A DNA stretch of 54,861 bases from an uncultured bacterium (lineage in GTDB: Bacteria > Bacteroidota > Bacteroidia > CAILMK01), in assembly GCA_903829945.1 (NCBI GenBank), contig CAIKRV010000077.1:1-54861 (forward strand), read 5' to 3'. The notes under the pieces were generated by a model, which saw only the letters and a program-made list of their open reading frames with translations, ran no database searches and had not been told where the DNA came from. The position numbers and the translations under genes were made by a program. Positions 35,540 to 43,111 of this stretch are shown here, piece by piece; position 1 is the stretch's first letter; each line of letters opens with the position of its first letter.

Positions 35540-35570
35540 TTGTTTAAAATGAAAACTAAGGCTAAATTTG
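35540..35570 (+). promoter_or_regulatory. Promoter candidate for the two small lipoprotein genes
   Basis: TTG at 35540-35542, a 20-base spacer and TAAATTTG at 35563-35570 match the Bacteroidota -33/-7 pattern. It lies about 90 bases before the first lipoprotein start. The rest of the 259-base gap after the phosphohexomutase gene is AT-rich, with no other gene visible. Confidence 0.4.
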
Positions 35571-35660
35571 TATAAAGCTTATTATTTAGCAAATTTTTGG
35601 AATACTTGAATTTGAGATATACTTCAACCATTCAATTGTTCCAGACAAAAATATCAAAAT

Positions 35661-35774
35661 ATGAAATTGAAATCAACTCTTTACATCTTGGCAATACTTG
35701 CCATTACTGCATTTTGTTTTTCAAGTTGTGCCACAGAAAAGTGTCCATCTTTGAATAACGGTTATGTTAGATAA
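35661..35774 (+). CDS. Tiny lipoprotein with C-x4-CP core (37 residues)
   Basis: A 37-residue frame, MKLKSTLYILAILAITAF followed by CFSSCATEKCPSLNNGYVR. The first part is a lipoprotein signal peptide; FSSC is a lipobox, so the Cys of SSC would be lipidated and the mature part would be only 15 residues. The pattern C-A-T-E-K-C-P is shared with the next gene and with the gene at 40183-40305, which suggests a small family. It lies 13 bases before the next lipoprotein gene and is too short for standard annotation. Function unknown. Confidence 0.6.
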   Translation: MKLKSTLYILAILAITAFCFSSCATEKCPSLNNGYVR

Positions 35775-35787
35775 TCAGTAATTCTCA

Positions 35788-35973
35788 ATGAAAACCTGGA
35801 TTGCTAAATTATTTATCCTTCTATTCCTAATTTCGATATTTGGACTAGGGGCATGTTCTCGTCATAAATGCCCTGCTCAAACCGGAGGCTATGTGGCACC
35901 TCCCCCTAAGGTAGGTAAACATCATAAACCTCAATCAGGACTTTGGGGTCCGGGTATGAAAAAGAAAAATTAA
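35788..35973 (+). CDS. Small lipoprotein with C-x4-CP core (61 residues)
   Basis: The 61-residue protein has a lipoprotein signal peptide (MKTWIAKLFILLFLISIF, then GLGAC with Cys23 as lipidation site). The mature part is CSRHKCPAQTGGYVAPPPKV followed by a basic His/Lys-rich tail (HHKPQSGLWGPGMKKKN). The C-x4-CP-...-GYV core matches the preceding 37-residue lipoprotein. It lies eight bases before the diacylglycerol kinase gene and may be cotranscribed with it. Small Bacteroidota lipoproteins with a CP core exist in other genomes, but I know of no assigned function. Confidence 0.7.
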   Translation: MKTWIAKLFILLFLISIFGLGACSRHKCPAQTGGYVAPPPKVGKHHKPQSGLWGPGMKKKN

Positions 35974-35981
35974 ATATTTTG

Positions 35982-36374
35982 ATGAAGCCTGACCTAAAAT
36001 CATCTTTCAGCTTCAAAAACCGAATTTATAGTTTTAAGTATGCCATTCGTGGTTGGCTATACTTTTTTAGAAGTGAACATAATGCTTGGATTCAAGCGAG
36101 TATTGCTATAATTGCCTGTGCGTTGGGATTTTACCTCAATATTAGTTCTATAGAATGGTGTATCATCCTTATAAGTATTGGTGTTGTATTAATAACAGAG
36201 ATGCTAAATACAGCGATTGAAAAAACTATTGATTTAATTCATCCTGAATATTATCCCAAAGCAGGAGCAATTAAAGATCTATCAGCAGGGGCCGTTTTAT
36301 TGAGCAGCTTTATTGCCTTAATCATCGGATTAATTATTTTTATCCCTAAAATAATAACTTTATTTAAAGCTTAA
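35982..36374 (+). CDS. dgkA: Diacylglycerol kinase family protein
   Basis: The 130-residue integral membrane kinase phosphorylates diacylglycerol or undecaprenol at the inner membrane. It has three transmembrane segments and the family motif ITEMLNTAIEKTIDLIHPE (the conserved E..NTAIE..D) with KDLSAGAVLL after it; FRSEHNAWIQ near the start is also typical. I chose the ATG at 35982; a frame from 35943 would overlap the lipoprotein gene. The gene ends 13 bases before smpB on the other strand. In Gram-positive bacteria the family is often undecaprenol kinase; the true substrate here is not settled. Confidence 0.85.
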   Translation: MKPDLKSSFSFKNRIYSFKYAIRGWLYFFRSEHNAWIQASIAIIACALGFYLNISSIEWCIILISIGVVLITEMLNTAIEKTIDLIHPEYYPKAGAIKDLSAGAVLLSSFIALIIGLIIFIPKIITLFKA

Positions 36375-36387
36375 ACAATCTACCTAT

Positions 36388-36831
36388 CTATTGTTCACGA
36401 CTCATTTCGCGTTTCAAATCTTTCTCCTTTAGACTATCCCTTTTGTCGTAAGTATTTTTTCCTTTTGCCAAGGATATTTCTAATTTGGCATATCCTGTAT
36501 CACTTAAAAAAAGACGTACCGGTGCAATTGTAAAACCTTTTTCTTTGACCTTATTATTGAGCTTTTTTAATTCTCTTTTTGTGAGCAACAATTTTCGTGG
36601 GCGTTTGGGATCATGCTTATAAAAACTTGAACGATCATAGTCGGAAATATGCATATTCCTAACAAATAACTCTCCATCCTTGAAATAACAAAAAGCATCA
36701 CTCATATTAACCTTTCCCATTCGAACAGATTTAATTTCGGTTCCGGTCAATATAATACCGGCAACATATGATTCTAACAAATTAAAATCATGCGTTGCTT
36801 TCCTATTAATTATATTTAAATCTTTATTCAA
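36388..36831 (-). CDS. smpB: SsrA-binding protein SmpB
   Basis: The 147-residue protein binds tmRNA and delivers it to stalled ribosomes. Family signatures are INRKATHDFNLLESYVAGI, GTEIKSVRMGKVNMSDAFCY, MHISDYDRSS and the C-terminal LAKGKNTYDKRDSLKEKD that occupies the mRNA channel. Length is as expected. It lies 14 bases downstream of the hotdog-domain gene on the same strand and convergent with the diacylglycerol kinase gene. The tmRNA gene itself is not visible in the window. Confidence 0.96.
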   Translation of the reverse strand: MNKDLNIINRKATHDFNLLESYVAGIILTGTEIKSVRMGKVNMSDAFCYFKDGELFVRNMHISDYDRSSFYKHDPKRPRKLLLTKRELKKLNNKVKEKGFTIAPVRLFLSDTGYAKLEISLAKGKNTYDKRDSLKEKDLKREMSREQ

Positions 36832-36845
36832 AGCAATACTTCGTA

Positions 36846-37238
36846 TTAACGTATACTTTCAAATATTTTGAGAATCTTTTCTTTTTTCAATATTTTTTGC
36901 CCTTGTTCCCCTTTAGCAATAATTCTTTCTCCTACGCTTACAGTATAAGTGCAGATAATATCATTTCTTTCCAAGTGTTTTATTTCTGCTTCAAATAAAG
37001 CTTCCTGCCCTACCAACGCAGGCGCAATATGTTCAATATTTAAAAAGGTGCCTATGCCCTCTTCGTCCTCATCTTTCATTTCCAGGACAAATAATCTACA
37101 AACCCATTCTGCGTCCCTTCCTAGGGCAAAAGTAGCGTAAACCGGATGCACGTTTCCTGTTTCAAAAGATGCAACATCACCTGGAAGAATTGTCTTCCTA
37201 AAATGCTTCTTATCCCCTCTTTTAAAAATTGTTTTCAT
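36846..37238 (-). CDS. Hotdog-fold thioesterase-like protein (FlK-type)
   Basis: The 130-residue protein fits the hotdog fold of the FlK-like thioesterase family. VHPVYATFALGRDAEWVCRL forms the opening, and GIGTFLNIEHIAPALVGQEALFEAEI matches the conserved H-APxxxG core of that family, followed by long strands. Substrate is unknown; FlK enzymes hydrolyse fluoroacetyl-CoA but most relatives do not. The usual catalytic residues are not certain from inspection. It lies 14 bases upstream of smpB and probably shares its promoter, the -7 box at 37253-37260. Confidence 0.7.
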   Translation of the reverse strand: MKTIFKRGDKKHFRKTILPGDVASFETGNVHPVYATFALGRDAEWVCRLFVLEMKDEDEEGIGTFLNIEHIAPALVGQEALFEAEIKHLERNDIICTYTVSVGERIIAKGEQGQKILKKEKILKIFESIR

Positions 37239-37252
37239 ATGGTACGATTTTA

Positions 37253-37260
37253 CAAAAGTA
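37253..37260 (-). promoter_or_regulatory. -7 box TACTTTTG for the hotdog-smpB operon
   Basis: The minus strand reads TACTTTTG, 14 bases before the start codon at 37238, matching TAnnTTTG. No good -33 element was found. Confidence 0.35.
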
Positions 37261-37310
37261 CGGATAAAGAATTCATTTTTACTTACGAATGACCCAAGTT
37301 TTGAAAACGA

Positions 37311-39185
37311 CTATTTTACCGCTAATAACGGTACATTAATTCTATGACGAACGGTGTCTATGGTTTGTCCGAATAAAATATCACTGAGCCAATCATGACC
37401 ATGAGAACCCATCACTAATAAATCAGCATTAAATTTATTTACAATATCAGGAATAGCAACGGTTCTACGTCCATATCCTAGCTCATAATGTACTTTATAT
37501 CCTTTGTTACTCAAATCAATTACATATTCATTTAGGTAACGAATATCTATGCTTGATTCCAAGTCAGAACTTTCTTTTTCACTCAATAATGCATTCGGAG
37601 TTTCAAGAATATGAATAAGAATATATTCCGCCTGTATGCCTCCTTGGTAAAGGGCATACTGAATGGCCTTGACGTCCATATCTGAGAAATCTACAGTTAT
37701 GGCAATACTTTGGAAGGAAGGTTTATCTAAAATACCAAGAGCTTTTGGTGCACCATGAGGAACGCCTGCTTTAAATTTCTTCAATCCACGTAAGACCGGC
37801 TCAAAAGTAATATAAATTAACAATCCACATAAAAATACAATTAATACTGCAATGAGAATACGAATACTTATGGCCAGATCCGGCTTATTCATCCATGAAA
37901 CTAATTCTTCTCCAACTAATTTAGCATTTAAAACAATTATTACAAAGGCAACTATCCAACCAAGGATTTTACTTTTTATACCAATAGCAAATGAGCCCAT
38001 TCTGTTTTTATCGCTCACAAAATGAATAAGTGGTATAACAGCAAATCCTAATTGAAGGCTTAAAATTACCTGACTAAATACTAATAATTTTCCAGCATAA
38101 GATTCTCCGACTATTAATATAATAATAAAAGCAGGTATCACTGCAAATAGTCTGGTAATTAATCTTCGAATCCAAATGGGCAAACGTAATTTCAAATAAC
38201 CTTCCATTACAATTTGACCGGCAAGTGTACCGGTGATTGTTGAACTTTGACCGGAGGCTATCAATGCAACAGCGAATAATATAGGTGCCAAGGTAGAACC
38301 AAGTAAAGGTTTTAACAATTCATGCGCATTTGAAATATCCTTTACACCATAATGACCATTTTTATAAAATACAGCGGCGGCTAATATTAATATTGCTGCA
38401 TTGACTAAAAGAGCTATGTTTAGTGCAATTCCAGAGTCAATTAAATTAAATCTAATGGCCTTTTTTAAGTTTTCCTTTCCGGCTTCAATTTTTCTAGTTT
38501 GTACAAGCGCTGAATGCAAATACAGATTATGAGGCATTACGGTAGCTCCAATGATTCCAAGTATAATATATAGCGCATATTCATCAGGTATACTGGGAAC
38601 AATCCCGGAAACTATGCCGGAAAAATCCGGTTTTGCAAATAGTAATTCAATAAAAAAAGAGAAGCCAATAATAGCCACCAAACTAATAATAAACATTTCA
38701 ATTTTACGCATACCCATCTTTTGCAAAAACAAAAGTAAAATAGTGTCAAATACTGTAATGGTTACGCCATAAATCAAAGGTAAACCAAATAATAATTTCA
38801 GGCCGATAGCCATGCCTAAAACTTCTGCCAAATCGCATGCTGCAATAGCAACTTCGGCCAATATGTATAAAATAATATTAACAAATGGAGGATAAGATTC
38901 CCTGGATGCTTGTGCTAAATCACGACCACTTACTAATCCCAATTTCAAACTGAAGCCTTGAAGAAGCAAAGCCATCAAGTTACTCATAATTAAGACCCAT
39001 ATAAGAGTATAACCATAATGGCTACCGCCTTCGATATCGGTTGCCCAGTTACCCGGGTCCATATAACCAACGCTTACTAAATAAGCAGGACCAAAAAACG
39101 CAAAAATTTTCTTCCAACCTGATTTTACGGTTGTATTTACTGAACCATGTACTTCAGATAAAGACTTCTGTTGATTGGTATCCAT
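37311..39185 (-). CDS. mntH: Nramp metal transporter fused to C-terminal UspA domain
   Basis: The 624-residue protein has an Nramp-type transporter of 11 predicted helices (residues about 28-470) with the canonical metal-binding motifs DPGN at residues 43-46 in helix 1 and MPHN at 217-220 in helix 6. It is a proton-coupled importer of Mn2+ and Fe2+. The last 140 residues form a universal stress protein domain ending with GSHGHDWLSDILFG and VPLLAVK, which may bind ATP and regulate the transporter. The gene lies next to a DtxR/MntR-type regulator on the same strand. The fusion is found in other Bacteroidota. Helix count is by inspection only. Confidence 0.9.
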   Translation of the reverse strand: MDTNQQKSLSEVHGSVNTTVKSGWKKIFAFFGPAYLVSVGYMDPGNWATDIEGGSHYGYTLIWVLIMSNLMALLLQGFSLKLGLVSGRDLAQASRESYPPFVNIILYILAEVAIAACDLAEVLGMAIGLKLLFGLPLIYGVTITVFDTILLLFLQKMGMRKIEMFIISLVAIIGFSFFIELLFAKPDFSGIVSGIVPSIPDEYALYIILGIIGATVMPHNLYLHSALVQTRKIEAGKENLKKAIRFNLIDSGIALNIALLVNAAILILAAAVFYKNGHYGVKDISNAHELLKPLLGSTLAPILFAVALIASGQSSTITGTLAGQIVMEGYLKLRLPIWIRRLITRLFAVIPAFIIILIVGESYAGKLLVFSQVILSLQLGFAVIPLIHFVSDKNRMGSFAIGIKSKILGWIVAFVIIVLNAKLVGEELVSWMNKPDLAISIRILIAVLIVFLCGLLIYITFEPVLRGLKKFKAGVPHGAPKALGILDKPSFQSIAITVDFSDMDVKAIQYALYQGGIQAEYILIHILETPNALLSEKESSDLESSIDIRYLNEYVIDLSNKGYKVHYELGYGRRTVAIPDIVNKFNADLLVMGSHGHDWLSDILFGQTIDTVRHRINVPLLAVK

Positions 39186-39283
39186 TTGCTAAACTAATTC
39201 TACTTGATTGCAAAACAAAAAGTATGCAATTTTAAGCTTTTATTATACTAATATCAAATATTTTTTAAAGTTATCTAAATTTA

Positions 39284-39293
39284 TATCCGGATA
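39284..39293. promoter_or_regulatory. 10-bp palindrome TATCCGGATA upstream of mntH
   Basis: A perfect palindrome lies 99 bases before the mntH start codon, between the regulator gene and mntH; a half-site GGTTATCCG lies at 39318-39326. Such a site could be an operator for the adjacent metal-responsive regulator. Its core does not obviously match known MntR or DtxR boxes, so this is a guess from position. Confidence 0.25.
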
Positions 39294-39328
39294 CAACAAT
39301 TCCATGAACTAATTTAATGGTTATCCGA

Positions 39329-39991
39329 CTAATTTGAACTAATTAATAAATTAGAAGCAACCTGATGAGAAATAGTCAAATTTTTATCCTTGCCCAACTT
39401 AATAGTTAAACTATTGTCATAGGGTGTCATAGAAATAACTTCTATAGTGGCACCTATGTTAAGCTTATGTGCATCCAGATATTGAAGGAAAACTGTAGAG
39501 TGCTCTCTTACAGCTAATATAACTCCCTTTTTACCTTTTCCTAAATCGGATAATAAAATTTGCTTTCTAGAAGTATATTTTCCACTTTTATCAGGAATAG
39601 GATCACCATGCGGGTCAAATTTTGGACTACCCAAAAATTGATCCAAACGCTCGGTCATTTCATCAGAATTGACATGCTCTAATTGTTCAGCAATATCATG
39701 AACTTCATCCCATTTGAAATTTAGTTTTTCAACCAAAAATACTTCCCATAAACGATGTTTGCGAATTAAATTATTCGCATATTTTTCACCGGTATGTGTA
39801 AGACGAACACCTCTGTACCTTACATACGAAATAAACTTTTTCTCAGAAAGTCTTTTCAACATGTCGGTAACTGATGCAGGTGAGGTAGCTAATTCAGCAG
39901 CAATGGCATTGGTGTTTATTTCATCATCAATGGTCTGTGAAAGCTTGTAAATACATTTTAAATAATTCTCTTCAGTAATTGATAGTGTCAT
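39329..39991 (-). CDS. DtxR/MntR-family metal-dependent transcriptional repressor
   Basis: The protein has an N-terminal winged helix (ITEENYLKCIYKLSQ, ATSPASVTDMLKRLSEKKFI), then the metal-binding/dimerisation region (HRLWEVFLVEKLNFKWDEVHDIAEQLEHV, with the His/Glu ligands typical of the family), then a DPHGDPIP motif and a C-terminal SH3-like FeoA domain. Such repressors bind Mn2+ or Fe2+ and shut off metal importers. It lies upstream of mntH on the same strand, so control of that transporter is the natural inference. I used the ATG at 39991, because an ATG at 40024 would sit above the candidate -7 box. Confidence 0.9.
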   Translation of the reverse strand: MTLSITEENYLKCIYKLSQTIDDEINTNAIAAELATSPASVTDMLKRLSEKKFISYVRYRGVRLTHTGEKYANNLIRKHRLWEVFLVEKLNFKWDEVHDIAEQLEHVNSDEMTERLDQFLGSPKFDPHGDPIPDKSGKYTSRKQILLSDLGKGKKGVILAVREHSTVFLQYLDAHKLNIGATIEVISMTPYDNSLTIKLGKDKNLTISHQVASNLLISSN

Positions 39992-39999
39992 AGATACTG

Positions 40000-40007
40000 C
40001 AAAGGTA
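40000..40007 (-). promoter_or_regulatory. -7 box TACCTTTG for the DtxR-type gene
   Basis: The minus strand reads TACCTTTG and ends nine bases before the ATG at 39991, leaving almost no leader. It matches TAnnTTTG and argues against the upstream ATG as start. Confidence 0.4.
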
Positions 40008-40182
40008 AATATTAAAAGAGACAAACGAAGATAAAGTGCGTAAGAAACTATGACAAGATATTGACCAAAATCAATTTAAATTGTAAAATTCATTTTTTTA
40101 GGTTTTTAAGCACCTATTTATTGAATATGGTGTTTAGTTATAAAATTGCGATATTTGCACAGTATTAACATCCATTAAAAGT

Positions 40183-40305
40183 ATGAAAAAGTTTTTAATT
40201 ATTATGATTTTATCCGGAATTGCTGGTTTTTTAGCTTCTTGTGATAGAGACGAATGCCCTGCACACGGTGAAGCTCCTGCCATCCACCAAAGCAATAATG
40301 CTTAA
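40183..40305 (+). CDS. Tiny lipoprotein with C-x4-CP core (40 residues)
   Basis: A 40-residue frame, MKKFLIIMILSGIAGFLASC followed by DRDECPAHGEAPAIHQSNNA. It has a lipoprotein signal peptide with lipobox LASC, and the mature part begins C-D-R-D-E-C-P, the same C-x4-CP core as the two small lipoproteins at 35661 and 35788. A sequence close to the -7 consensus (GATATTTG) lies about 27 bases upstream. It stands alone between the DtxR-type gene and the convergent OsmC gene. Function unknown; probably outer-membrane or periplasm facing. Confidence 0.6.
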   Translation: MKKFLIIMILSGIAGFLASCDRDECPAHGEAPAIHQSNNA

Positions 40306-40343
40306 ACATTGTAAAATGAAAGTTAATTTTTCATTTGCATAGT

Positions 40344-40757
40344 TTAAGCTAATTTTCCGTACTTAAACGTAATATTTTGTTTAATATCCGGGTGTAGACT
40401 TAAACCTACCGGGCAGTTCAAGCCAATTTTCTCCAATAATTCTTTTTGATCAGCATTCAATGCTGTATCAATTGTTAATTCTATAACAATTTCTGAAATT
40501 CGTCGTGGATGTTCAGCCATTATTTTAGTAACTTCTGCATGCATTCCATCAATTTTAATATTTCTTCCTTCAGCAGCAATATTCATTACTGTTATCATAC
40601 AAGTTGCTAAAGAAGTAGCAGCTAAATCTGTAGGTGAAAAAGCCTCGCCTTTGCCATGATTATCTGTTGGTGCATCCGTAATAATTACTTGTCCTGAACG
40701 AATATGCGTGCATTCTGTTCGTAAACTACCTTTATATTCAACTTTTGAAGTAGGCAT
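40344..40757 (-). CDS. OsmC family protein (peroxidase-like)
   Basis: The 137-residue OsmC/Ohr-family protein has the two redox cysteines of the family: one in SLATCMITVM and one in NCPVGLSLHP. GEAFSPTDLAATS precedes the first Cys as in other OsmC proteins. These enzymes reduce organic peroxides with the help of dithiols. It is a cytosolic protein and a single-gene unit, divergent from the barrel-like gene. The sub-family (OsmC versus Ohr or YhfA) cannot be settled by eye, so no symbol is given. Confidence 0.88.
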   Translation of the reverse strand: MPTSKVEYKGSLRTECTHIRSGQVIITDAPTDNHGKGEAFSPTDLAATSLATCMITVMNIAAEGRNIKIDGMHAEVTKIMAEHPRRISEIVIELTIDTALNADQKELLEKIGLNCPVGLSLHPDIKQNITFKYGKLA

Positions 40758-40772
40758 AAAATTGTATATTTG
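40744..40772 (+). promoter_or_regulatory. Promoter candidate for the barrel-lipA operon
   Basis: TTTG at 40744-40747, a 17-base spacer and TATATTTG at 40765-40772 match the Bacteroidota pattern. The start codon of the downstream gene is 40 bases away. The -33 part lies within the start of osmC. Confidence 0.4.
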
Positions 40773-40790
40773 TAATTAATATTAATGCCT

Positions 40791-40798
40791 CAAAGTTA
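40791..40798 (-). promoter_or_regulatory. -7 box TAACTTTG for the OsmC gene
   Basis: The minus strand reads TAACTTTG, 33 bases before the OsmC start codon at 40757. It faces the promoter for the barrel-like gene, so this 55-base divergent region is tightly packed. Confidence 0.35.
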
Positions 40799-40812
40799 CC
40801 GGATTTTGCTTC

Positions 40813-41553
40813 ATGAAAAGTTCTTGGTTTAAATTATGTTTTTTTATATGTTCCATCATTAGCATCACTACCGAGGCGCAATTGGGGCAAAATAAAGAAA
40901 GTCGTTTAGGCTATGATAATGAATATAGTTTAGGTGCAATGGTTCATACCAATGGATTTGGCGTTAATGGAGAACTACTACATTTTAGACATGATGGTAA
41001 TTATCAATTAATTGATTTAAATTTTTATTCCATTTCCCATCCCAAGGAAACTAGTCAACCCAATCCGGATAACCAACAGTCAAGAAGTTATGTTTTTGGA
41101 AAATTAAATAATTTTTACGCATTAAGTGCGGCCTATGGAAGCAGGATTGTAATTGCTGAAAAATGGACATCTACCAATGTTAAAGTTAATTTTAATTATA
41201 GCTTTGGGCCTGTAGGTGGATTATTGAAGCCGGTCTATTATGAGGTACAATCTTTGGACCCTAATGGCAGTAGTACTTTTGAAAGATTTAATCCAAATGA
41301 TGACAACCAACATGCAAGGATAATTGGTACTGATTTTTGGAGAGGGTTTAATCAAATCACATTTTTATATGGAGGCCATGCAAAAACAAGTATGAGTTTT
41401 GAATGGGGTCCTTCCGAAACGAAGTATTTGAGCCTTGAGACCGGCCTAATCGTTGATGTATTTCCAGTGGAAGTTCCTATCTTTGCATATATAAATAACC
41501 AAAGGGTTTTCATTAACATGTTTTTAGTATTTTCCTTTGGAAAAAGATATTGA
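40813..41553 (+). CDS. Exported protein, probably outer-membrane beta-barrel, in operon with lipA
   Basis: The 246-residue protein has a signal peptide (about residues 1-22, ending TEAQ). The mature part alternates aromatic and polar residues in strands typical of a small outer-membrane barrel (SLGAMVHTNGFGVNGELLHF, YALSAAYGSRIVIAEKW, VKVNFNYSFGPVGG) and ends in strands with FLVFSFGKRY. A terminal aromatic residue is usual for barrels. The gene ends six bases before the lipA start, so the two are almost certainly coexpressed. I do not recognise a named family. Confidence 0.65.
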   Translation: MKSSWFKLCFFICSIISITTEAQLGQNKESRLGYDNEYSLGAMVHTNGFGVNGELLHFRHDGNYQLIDLNFYSISHPKETSQPNPDNQQSRSYVFGKLNNFYALSAAYGSRIVIAEKWTSTNVKVNFNYSFGPVGGLLKPVYYEVQSLDPNGSSTFERFNPNDDNQHARIIGTDFWRGFNQITFLYGGHAKTSMSFEWGPSETKYLSLETGLIVDVFPVEVPIFAYINNQRVFINMFLVFSFGKRY

Positions 41554-41559
41554 TTCAAA

Positions 41560-42456
41560 ATGGATAAAGATATAATAACCCCCTCAAATTCAACTCCTAT
41601 AAAAGAAAGACTTTATAGAAAACCGCCATGGTTAAAAGTAAAATTACCTGTAGGTGAAAGCTATAAAAAAGTTAGACAAATAGTAGATAATTATAAATTA
41701 CATACTATTTGTGAAAGCGGCAATTGTCCAAATATGGGAGAATGCTGGGGAGAGGGAACGGCAACATTTATGATTTTGGGTAATGTATGTACTCGTTCCT
41801 GTTCATTTTGCGCAGTTGCCACCGGCAGACCCCAAACATTAGATTTAGAAGAACCATTCAGAGTAGCAGAAGCAGTTAGATTAATGAATGTAAAACATTG
41901 TGTAATCACTTCAGTAAATAGAGATGAACTTAAAGACAAAGGTTCAGAAGTTTGGGCAGCTACCATAAGGGAAGTGAAAAAACAAAGTCCAAGTACCACT
42001 ATTGAAGTCCTCATTCCAGATTTTAAATCAGATTGGGATGCACTCCAAAGAGTTATTGATGAAGGGCCGGACGTTATTTCACATAATATGGAAACGGTGA
42101 AAAGTCTTTATAGAAAGGTTAGACCTCAAGCTAAATATGAACGCAGTCTTGAACAACTTTTGCGAACAAAAGAAGCAGGTGCCCGAACAAAATCCGGATT
42201 TATGGTAGGATTAGGTGAAACGGATGAAGAAATTGAAGAATTAATGAATGATTTGCATAAAGCCAAATTAGATGTATTAACCATTGGTCAGTATTTGCAA
42301 CCTACACGGTTACATATTGAAATAGCAGATTTTATTACTCCTGAAAAATTTAATATTTATAAAGATTTAGGATATAAAATAGGATTTGATTATGTGGAAT
42401 CTGGTGCTTTGGTACGCTCATCTTATCATTCAGAAAAACATATAGGCAGAAAGTAA
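41560..42456 (+). CDS. lipA: Lipoyl synthase (radical SAM)
   Basis: The 298-residue enzyme inserts two sulfur atoms into octanoyl groups on lipoyl domains. It has the N-terminal cluster motif [12 protein letters not shown] for the auxiliary cluster and the radical SAM motif [56 protein letters not shown], and [13 protein letters not shown] are family signatures, and the end RSSYHSEKH carries the conserved RSSY Ser. Length is typical. It forms a two-gene unit with the upstream barrel-like protein. Confidence 0.97.
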   Translation: MDKDIITPSNSTPIKERLYRKPPWLKVKLPVGESYKKVRQIVDNYKLHTICESGNCPNMGECWGEGTATFMILGNVCTRSCSFCAVATGRPQTLDLEEPFRVAEAVRLMNVKHCVITSVNRDELKDKGSEVWAATIREVKKQSPSTTIEVLIPDFKSDWDALQRVIDEGPDVISHNMETVKSLYRKVRPQAKYERSLEQLLRTKEAGARTKSGFMVGLGETDEEIEELMNDLHKAKLDVLTIGQYLQPTRLHIEIADFITPEKFNIYKDLGYKIGFDYVESGALVRSSYHSEKHIGRK

Positions 42457-42459
42457 TTT

Positions 42460-42476
42460 AACACTAGTTTAGTGTT
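42460..42476. terminator. Weak inverted repeat between lipA and the convergent gene
   Basis: AACACTA, loop GTT, TAGTGTT forms a 7-bp stem between the convergent lipA and 42464 genes, overlapping the last codons of the latter. A T-rich run follows in both directions but not directly adjacent, so terminator function is uncertain. Confidence 0.3.
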
Positions 42477-43111
42477 TCAAATTTTTTGAATCTTTCATTC
42501 CAAAGGTATATTTTATTGGCATTTTTTAATTGCAAAATATTATAACTGGCGCTAGAATCAATGGGATTAACAATAAGTAATCTACTATTTCTTTTAAACT
42601 TATAGCCAGAGCGAATACCATTAGGTTTATCGGTATAAAATGCACCTAAGTTCTCTGCACTTGGTGCATGATAAATGGAGCCATTTTTTACATCCACTAC
42701 AATGGCTTCTAAGTACCTTTCACCTTCTTTACCCAACCACAATAAGGAATAGTGCCCGGCAAAGTTTATCCCTTTTCGCTTGTATTGATCTAGGAATATT
42801 TTCTTATTGGCTAAAGCAAATACATCTGTTTTAAAATTAATTGGAGCAGGCACTAATTTTTGCTTCAACACCGGATAATCATAAAAACGATAATCACTAG
42901 AGCAATATTGAGTAATTTTAATTTTTTTAAAGGCATTTGAATCGCCACTGATACTTAAATTTCCAACTTTATAAATGGTATCTCCCTTAAGTTTTAGTGA
43001 ATCACTTTCTTGAAATGAAAAAGCAGTATTCTTTAACGACTGTTCAATCATAAAAAAATTGAAACAGAAAATCCAAAAACTAAAAATAAAAATAATTTTA
43101 GAGAAAATCAT
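42464..43111 (-). CDS. Exported protein of unknown function in glycosyl operon
   Basis: The 215-residue protein starts with a hydrophobic signal or anchor segment (about residues 1-22, MIFSKIIFIFSFWIFCFNFF). The mature part has a conserved-looking GINFAGHYSLLWLGKEGERY stretch and a VVDVKNGSIYHAP stretch, and reads like a small all-beta domain. NFAGHY-type stretches occur in other hypothetical exported proteins, but I know of no function. It overlaps the glycosyltransferase gene by four bases and forms the end of a three-gene minus-strand operon with a methyltransferase, so a role connected to the same glycan or metabolite is possible. Confidence 0.65.
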   Translation of the reverse strand: MIFSKIIFIFSFWIFCFNFFMIEQSLKNTAFSFQESDSLKLKGDTIYKVGNLSISGDSNAFKKIKITQYCSSDYRFYDYPVLKQKLVPAPINFKTDVFALANKKIFLDQYKRKGINFAGHYSLLWLGKEGERYLEAIVVDVKNGSIYHAPSAENLGAFYTDKPNGIRSGYKFKRNSRLLIVNPIDSSASYNILQLKNANKIYLWNERFKKFETLN

